DNA of 27,240 nucleotides, from positions 1 through 27,240 of the forward strand of contig JAEDKW010000009.1 in assembly GCA_016295615.1 (NCBI GenBank), read 5' to 3'. A program made the translations under genes and the position numbers. This DNA is from Oscillospiraceae bacterium. GTDB lineage: Bacteria; Bacillota; Clostridia; Oscillospirales; Oscillospiraceae. The notes beneath the pieces are model-generated. The model saw nothing but the letters and a program-made list of their open reading frames with translations. It was not told the origin of the DNA and searched no databases. This document shows positions 24,191 through 27,240 of this stretch, in pieces. Each line of letters begins with the position of its first letter. The stretch's first letter is position 1.

Positions 24191-24700
24191 ATGCAAGACC
24201 TGCTCTGCCCCCACTGGGTATTTGACGATTATTCCTCCGTTACGCCGGAGTTTTTGCAGCGTCTCGGCGTCCGATTGCTGCTGAGCGATCTTGACTTTAC
24301 CCTTGCGCCCAAAAAGACAAAGGACCCGGATGAGACGGTTCGCGCATGGCTCCAAAGCCTGAAGGACAGCGGCGTGCAGGTCGTGATCATCTCAAACAAC
24401 CGAAGTCCCGCCCGGGTCGAGCGCTACTGCAGGACGCTCGGCATCCGCTATGTCGGTCACGCGCAGAAACCGCTCGTGCACGGCTATCGGAAGGCTATGG
24501 CGCAAAACGGCGCTGCGCCCGGGGAAACGGCGATGCTGGGGGACAAGCTGCTCACCGATACGCTCGGCGCCAGGCGCTGCGGCATTACGATGCTGATGGT
24601 CGAGCCTGCCGGCGGCGCGGTCGGTCTGTGGCAGAAGGTGCTGCACGCGCTGCAGGAACCGTTCAAGCGCGCTGCCGCTCACGATGAACGAAAGAAATAG
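24191..24700 (+). CDS. YqeG family HAD-type phosphatase
   Basis: This 169-residue protein belongs to the HAD superfamily, subfamily IIIA. Motif I, LLLSDLDFTLAP, carries the nucleophile and acid aspartates (DxD followed by Thr); motif II is VVIISNNRS; motif III/IV is MLGDKLLTDTLGARRCG. The amino-terminal CPHWVFDDYSSVTPEFL and the overall length match YqeG (Bacillus yqeG heads the yqeH-aroE-yqeI-nadD-yqeK cluster); some relatives act as phosphatidylglycerophosphate phosphatases, but the substrate here is unknown. GGAGGAG at 24178-24184 is six bases before ATG 24191, which decides the start. Here the gene is apart from yhbY-nadD-yqeK and close to efp. Confidence 0.85.
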   Translation: MQDLLCPHWVFDDYSSVTPEFLQRLGVRLLLSDLDFTLAPKKTKDPDETVRAWLQSLKDSGVQVVIISNNRSPARVERYCRTLGIRYVGHAQKPLVHGYRKAMAQNGAAPGETAMLGDKLLTDTLGARRCGITMLMVEPAGGAVGLWQKVLHALQEPFKRAAAHDERKK

Positions 24701-24740
24701 AATTATTTTGCAAAAAGCGGCACAAGATAAAGAAAACTAC

Positions 24741-24769
24741 TTGCCTTTCGGAGCAAATTGCTGTATCAT
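24741..24769 (+). promoter_or_regulatory. Promoter of efp
   Basis: TTGCCT (24741-24746) and TATCAT (24764-24769) have a 17-base spacer. This predicts a leader of about 78 bases before efp. Confidence 0.6.
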
Positions 24770-24853
24770 ATCATCGGTTTTGCAGAAAAACGCTATTTTT
24801 ATGAATTTGAGGGAGTCTGTGAGATTTCCTCGCAAATACAGGAGGAAAAGAAT

Positions 24854-25420
24854 ATGGCAACGATTACCGCTGGTGATTTCAGAAACGGCAAGGTCTTTGA
24901 GATGGACGGCAAGTACTATCAGGTCGTTGAGTTCCAGCATGTTAAGCCCGGTAAGGGCGCCGCATTTGTCCGCACCAAGATGCGCAATGTCGTCACCGGC
25001 GGCGTGACCGAGACTTCCTTTAACCCCACCGCAAAGTTTGAAGAGGTCGCCATCGAGCGCAAGAATATGGAATACAGCTACAATGACGGCGATCTGTATT
25101 ACTTCATGGATCAGGAGACCTACGATATGGTACCTCTGAACCGTGAGCTGCTCGGCGACGCGTTCCGTTTCGTCAAGGAAAACACCATGTGCATGATCCT
25201 GAGCATCAAGGGCAATATTTTCGGCGTGGAAGCACCGAACTTTGTTGACCTTGTTGTCACCAAGTCCGATCCGGGCGCCAAGGGCGACACGGCGACCAAT
25301 GTTACCAAGCCCGCCGTCCTCGAGACCGGTGCTGAGATCAAGGTCCCGCTGTTTATCAACGAGGGCGACAAGATCCAGATCGACACCCGTACCGGCGAGT
25401 ATATCGGCCGTTCCAAGTAA
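24854..25420 (+). CDS. efp: Translation elongation factor P
   Basis: EF-P binds ribosomes stalled on polyproline between the P and E sites and stimulates peptide bond formation. The 188-residue product has the three beta-barrel domains of the family: the amino-terminal KOW-like domain with the tip Lys34 in HVKPGKGAAFV, the central region with YSYNDGDLYYFMD, and the carboxyl OB fold ending KIQIDTRTGEYIGRS. The tip loop is lysine-type (KPGKGAAF) as in Bacillus, not the PGGGR arginine type. CAGGAGGAAAAG is upstream of ATG 24854; an in-frame ATG at 24758 is rejected because it would add 32 unrelated residues over the promoter. Confidence 0.97.
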   Translation: MATITAGDFRNGKVFEMDGKYYQVVEFQHVKPGKGAAFVRTKMRNVVTGGVTETSFNPTAKFEEVAIERKNMEYSYNDGDLYYFMDQETYDMVPLNRELLGDAFRFVKENTMCMILSIKGNIFGVEAPNFVDLVVTKSDPGAKGDTATNVTKPAVLETGAEIKVPLFINEGDKIQIDTRTGEYIGRSK

Positions 25421-25468
25421 TCCGTTCCACCAAACAGGAAGTTCACTTGTAGAAAGGAGTTTTTTACG

Positions 25469-25885
25469 ATGGGTATTTCCGAAAAAGTTGCTTACCTCAA
25501 GGGCCTGATGGAGGGTCTGAACATTGATGAGCAGACCAATGAGGGCAAACTGTTCACCGCCATTGTCGACGTTCTCGATGAGATCGCGCTTGAGATCGAA
25601 GATCTGACCGATGAAGTCATGGAGCTCGGCGACGGGCTTGACGTTGTCAGCGATGACCTCAGCGATGTCGAAGACATCGTTTACGACGACGATGACGACG
25701 ATGACGATGACGACGAGGACGAGGAAGAGGAGTGCTACGCCACCACCTGCCCCGAATGCGAGGAAGAGATCTATTTTGACGATACCGTTCTGGAAGACGG
25801 TGCGCTGCTTTGCCCCAACTGCGGCGCCAAGCTGGAATTTGACCTCTCCGATCTGGAAAACGCCGAGGAAGAGGATAAGGACTGA
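25469..25885 (+). CDS. CD1247-like acidic zinc-ribbon protein
   Basis: This 138-residue protein has an amino-terminal helical domain (VAYLKGLMEGLNIDEQTNEG), as in proteins annotated CD1247 amino-terminal domain. A run of ten aspartates plus glutamates follows (about residues 72-88), and a zinc ribbon with CPEC and CPNC is near the end. The function is unknown. The overall acidic character suggests binding to a basic partner, for example a ribosomal protein or translation factor; this is inference from charge and from its place 48 bases after efp. AAAGGAG at 25454-25460 supports the start. The poly-Asp tract is coded by alternating GAC and GAT codons, so slippage is limited. Confidence 0.8.
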   Translation: MGISEKVAYLKGLMEGLNIDEQTNEGKLFTAIVDVLDEIALEIEDLTDEVMELGDGLDVVSDDLSDVEDIVYDDDDDDDDDDEDEEEECYATTCPECEEEIYFDDTVLEDGALLCPNCGAKLEFDLSDLENAEEEDKD

Positions 25886-25929
25886 TCCGCTCCGCTTCGG
25901 ACAGTACAGCAGCATCCCAACAGCAATAG

Positions 25930-25958
25930 AAAACGCCGCTCAAATGAGCGGCGTTTTT
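25930..25958. terminator. Bidirectional terminator between the efp operon and lysR
   Basis: AAACGCCGCTC (25931-25941) and GAGCGGCGTTT (25946-25956) form a perfect stem with loop AAAT; the arms give a T-run on both strands. It serves both convergent genes. Confidence 0.9.
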
Positions 25959-25975
25959 CATATCGATTCAAAGGA

Positions 25976-26872
25976 TCACAGCGGTCTGCTGGCAACCGTA
26001 AGAATGACGTCGAGCATCCCCTGGATCTGCGGCGTGAGGACCTTGTTTTTGTGGTAGAGGACCTGACGCCATTGCGGTATTTCGCAATCCGCAACGGGAA
26101 TGACGGCAAGCTCTTTTTGGTGGATGCTTTTGTTGACGGTGTAGCGCGGCAAAACCGAAAGATAGGTGGGGTTTTCACTGATGAGACGCAGTGCAAGTAC
26201 GTCATCCTCCAGCTCCAAAAAGGGCTGGACGGTCAGGTTCTGACGGGCAAGCTCGCGGTCGAAGAGATCGCGGTAAACGTTGCTGCGGTTCATCAAAATA
26301 AAGGGGTGCTTCACAAGATCGGCAAGACGGACGACCGGCTGCCTGACCAGCGGATTTTGAATATTGGTGACAACAACGATGTCTTCCTCCGCCTCAAACA
26401 TCTTGACGAACTGCGTGTCAAAAACCTGCTCGTCAAGCGTGTAGATAAGGTCAAGCTCATTTTTGATCAGCTTTTCCTTCAGGGAAACAATGGTATCTGC
26501 GTGCAGCTGCGCGATCACATGGGGAAAGCGGTCATGAAAAGCGGGAACGATATCGGAAAAAGACGCCGTCAGCATGGAGTTAAGCGTGCCGACACGGACG
26601 GTTCCGGTCAGCTGCGTATGGTCGCAGGCAAACGAACTTGCGCGGGAGACGGCGCTGACCACATCGCGGGCGTAGGCGACAAAGTCTTTGCCGTACTGCG
26701 TGATCGAAACCGTTTTGCCGATGCGGTCGAACAGCTGCACGTTCAGCTCGCGCTCAAGCTGCTGGATCTGCACGGTGACTGCAGACTGTGAGTAATCCAG
26801 CGCATCGGCGGCACGGGAAAAGCTTTGCAGTTCGGTCACCTTCAAAAAAGTTACCAGATTACGGATCTCCAT
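25976..26872 (-). CDS. LysR-type transcriptional regulator
   Basis: This 298-residue regulator begins with the LysR winged helix-turn-helix: MEIRNLVTFLKVTEL, SFSRAADALDYSQSAVT, then QIQQLERELNVQLFDR. The rest (about 90-298) is the two-lobed periplasmic-binding-protein-like effector domain, with VRVGTLNSM opening it. The inducer cannot be read from sequence. AGGAGGTG on this strand lies five bases before the ATG. LysR regulators often control the divergent gene and themselves; here the divergent DNA is an AT-rich palindrome and then a metK-like fragment, so the target may lie beyond the window. Confidence 0.93.
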   Translation of the reverse strand: MEIRNLVTFLKVTELQSFSRAADALDYSQSAVTVQIQQLERELNVQLFDRIGKTVSITQYGKDFVAYARDVVSAVSRASSFACDHTQLTGTVRVGTLNSMLTASFSDIVPAFHDRFPHVIAQLHADTIVSLKEKLIKNELDLIYTLDEQVFDTQFVKMFEAEEDIVVVTNIQNPLVRQPVVRLADLVKHPFILMNRSNVYRDLFDRELARQNLTVQPFLELEDDVLALRLISENPTYLSVLPRYTVNKSIHQKELAVIPVADCEIPQWRQVLYHKNKVLTPQIQGMLDVILTVASRPL

Positions 26873-26893
26873 GCAGCACCTCCTGCAGAAATT

Positions 26894-26932
26894 AAAATTA
26901 TTAAATAATTTTCAAAAATATATTATTTAATA
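26894..26932. promoter_or_regulatory. Palindromic AT-rich control region upstream of lysR
   Basis: AAAATTATTAAATAATTTT (26894-26912) is a perfect 19-base palindrome. In addition TATTAAATAAT (26899-26909) is repeated inverted as ATTATTTAATA (26922-26932), twelve bases later. Such paired dyads with a T-N11-A flavour are typical LysR binding sites, so autoregulation is likely. Confidence 0.6.
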
Positions 26933-27240
26933 TGGCGAATCTTGTCAAGAGAAAAAAGAAAAGACCTCTTAAAAAATTTAAATCGATCTTGAGAAGACGC
27001 GCACACCGAAGCGGTGCGTATATGGCGCGCTGCATTGTAAGAGTAATTGCCGCGCAGGGACTTGCCAAGCGCTGCGAGGTGCAGATGAGCTATGCCATCG
27101 GACTTGCCAATCCGATGTCGCTGCGCATCGACACCTTCGGCACAGCAAAGGGGCGGGAGTCTCAGCTGCACCGCGCCGTTGCGAGAACGGTGGAGGAGTG
27201 CGTAAAACAGGATAAGGCGCCTGCAGCGCTTGATCCAAAG
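26932..27240 (+). pseudogene. metK: Amino-terminally truncated metK-like fragment (runs off the window)
   Basis: An open frame from ATG 26932 to the window edge (103 codons, no stop) has 26 lysine/arginine-rich residues of no known family. Then comes clear S-adenosylmethionine synthetase carboxyl-domain sequence: RSGAYMARCIVRVIAAQGL, KRCEVQMSYAIGLA, MSLRIDTFGTAKG. In intact MetK this part comes after roughly 300 residues, and none of the ATP- and methionine-binding amino-terminal motifs are present; the divergent lysR gene starts only 60 bases upstream. No ribosome site precedes ATG 26932. I read it as a remnant left by deletion, although a short re-used MetK domain with a new basic start cannot be excluded. 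Confidence 0.65.

Noticed and set aside
25681..25730. Microsatellite-like GAC/GAT repeat
   Set aside because: It is the poly-Asp coding tract with mixed codons, inside a well supported gene, and not an independent repeat element.

Overview
The window is a compact, GC-rich (roughly 55-60 percent by eye), almost wholly housekeeping segment of a Gram-positive Clostridia chromosome. It most resembles the Oscillospiraceae/Ruminococcaceae. Grounds for this are strong AGGAGG-type Shine-Dalgarno sites, several TTG starts, a T-box leader in front of leuS, an LCP cell-wall protein, TepA, a CD1247-like zinc ribbon beside efp, and the order yhbY-nadD-yqeK-lcp-rsfS-leuS. The species cannot be named from sequence alone. 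No rRNA, tRNA, CRISPR array, insertion sequence or prophage was seen.

Layout: (1) 1-156 holds a terminator and the probable ddl promoter. (2) 157-9968 is a tight same-strand run: ddl and murF (peptidoglycan precursor), an ABC-F ATPase, a DUF218 membrane protein, a flavodoxin-like protein, prfA (release factor 1), a Sua5/TsaC-CoaE fusion and an M18 aminopeptidase. (3) 9969-10904 holds a ClpP-like TepA gene with a structured leader and its own terminator. (4) 10928-20016 starts from a good promoter: smc, ftsY, a zinc-ribbon protein, rdgB, yhbY, a NadD-YqeK fusion, an LCP protein and rsfS. (5) 20039-22936 is a promoter, a leucine T-box riboswitch, an extra 77-nt hairpin and leuS. (6) 22994-23319 is a monocistronic rpsU with a perfect consensus promoter and a terminator. 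(7) 23345-24115 (minus strand) is an uncharacterised protein, divergent from yqeG. (8) 24741-25958 is efp plus a CD1247-like acidic zinc-ribbon protein. (9) 25976-26872 (minus strand) is a LysR regulator. Behind it lies a palindromic AT-rich region and, at the right edge, what looks like an amino-terminally truncated metK.

Functionally the window joins cell-wall precursor synthesis (Ddl makes the D-Ala-D-Ala that MurF uses), translation and ribosome biogenesis (ABC-F, RF1, t6A synthesis, YhbY, RsfS, LeuS, S21, EF-P), chromosome and membrane targeting (Smc, FtsY) and nucleotide/cofactor housekeeping (RdgB, NadD, YqeK, CoaE). No clear new defence or mobile system is present. The most interesting items are the two enzyme fusions, the metK remnant, the uncharacterised minus-strand protein that may be a TIM barrel, the leader upstream of tepA with a possible coupled small ORF, and the hairpin between the leucine T-box and leuS.
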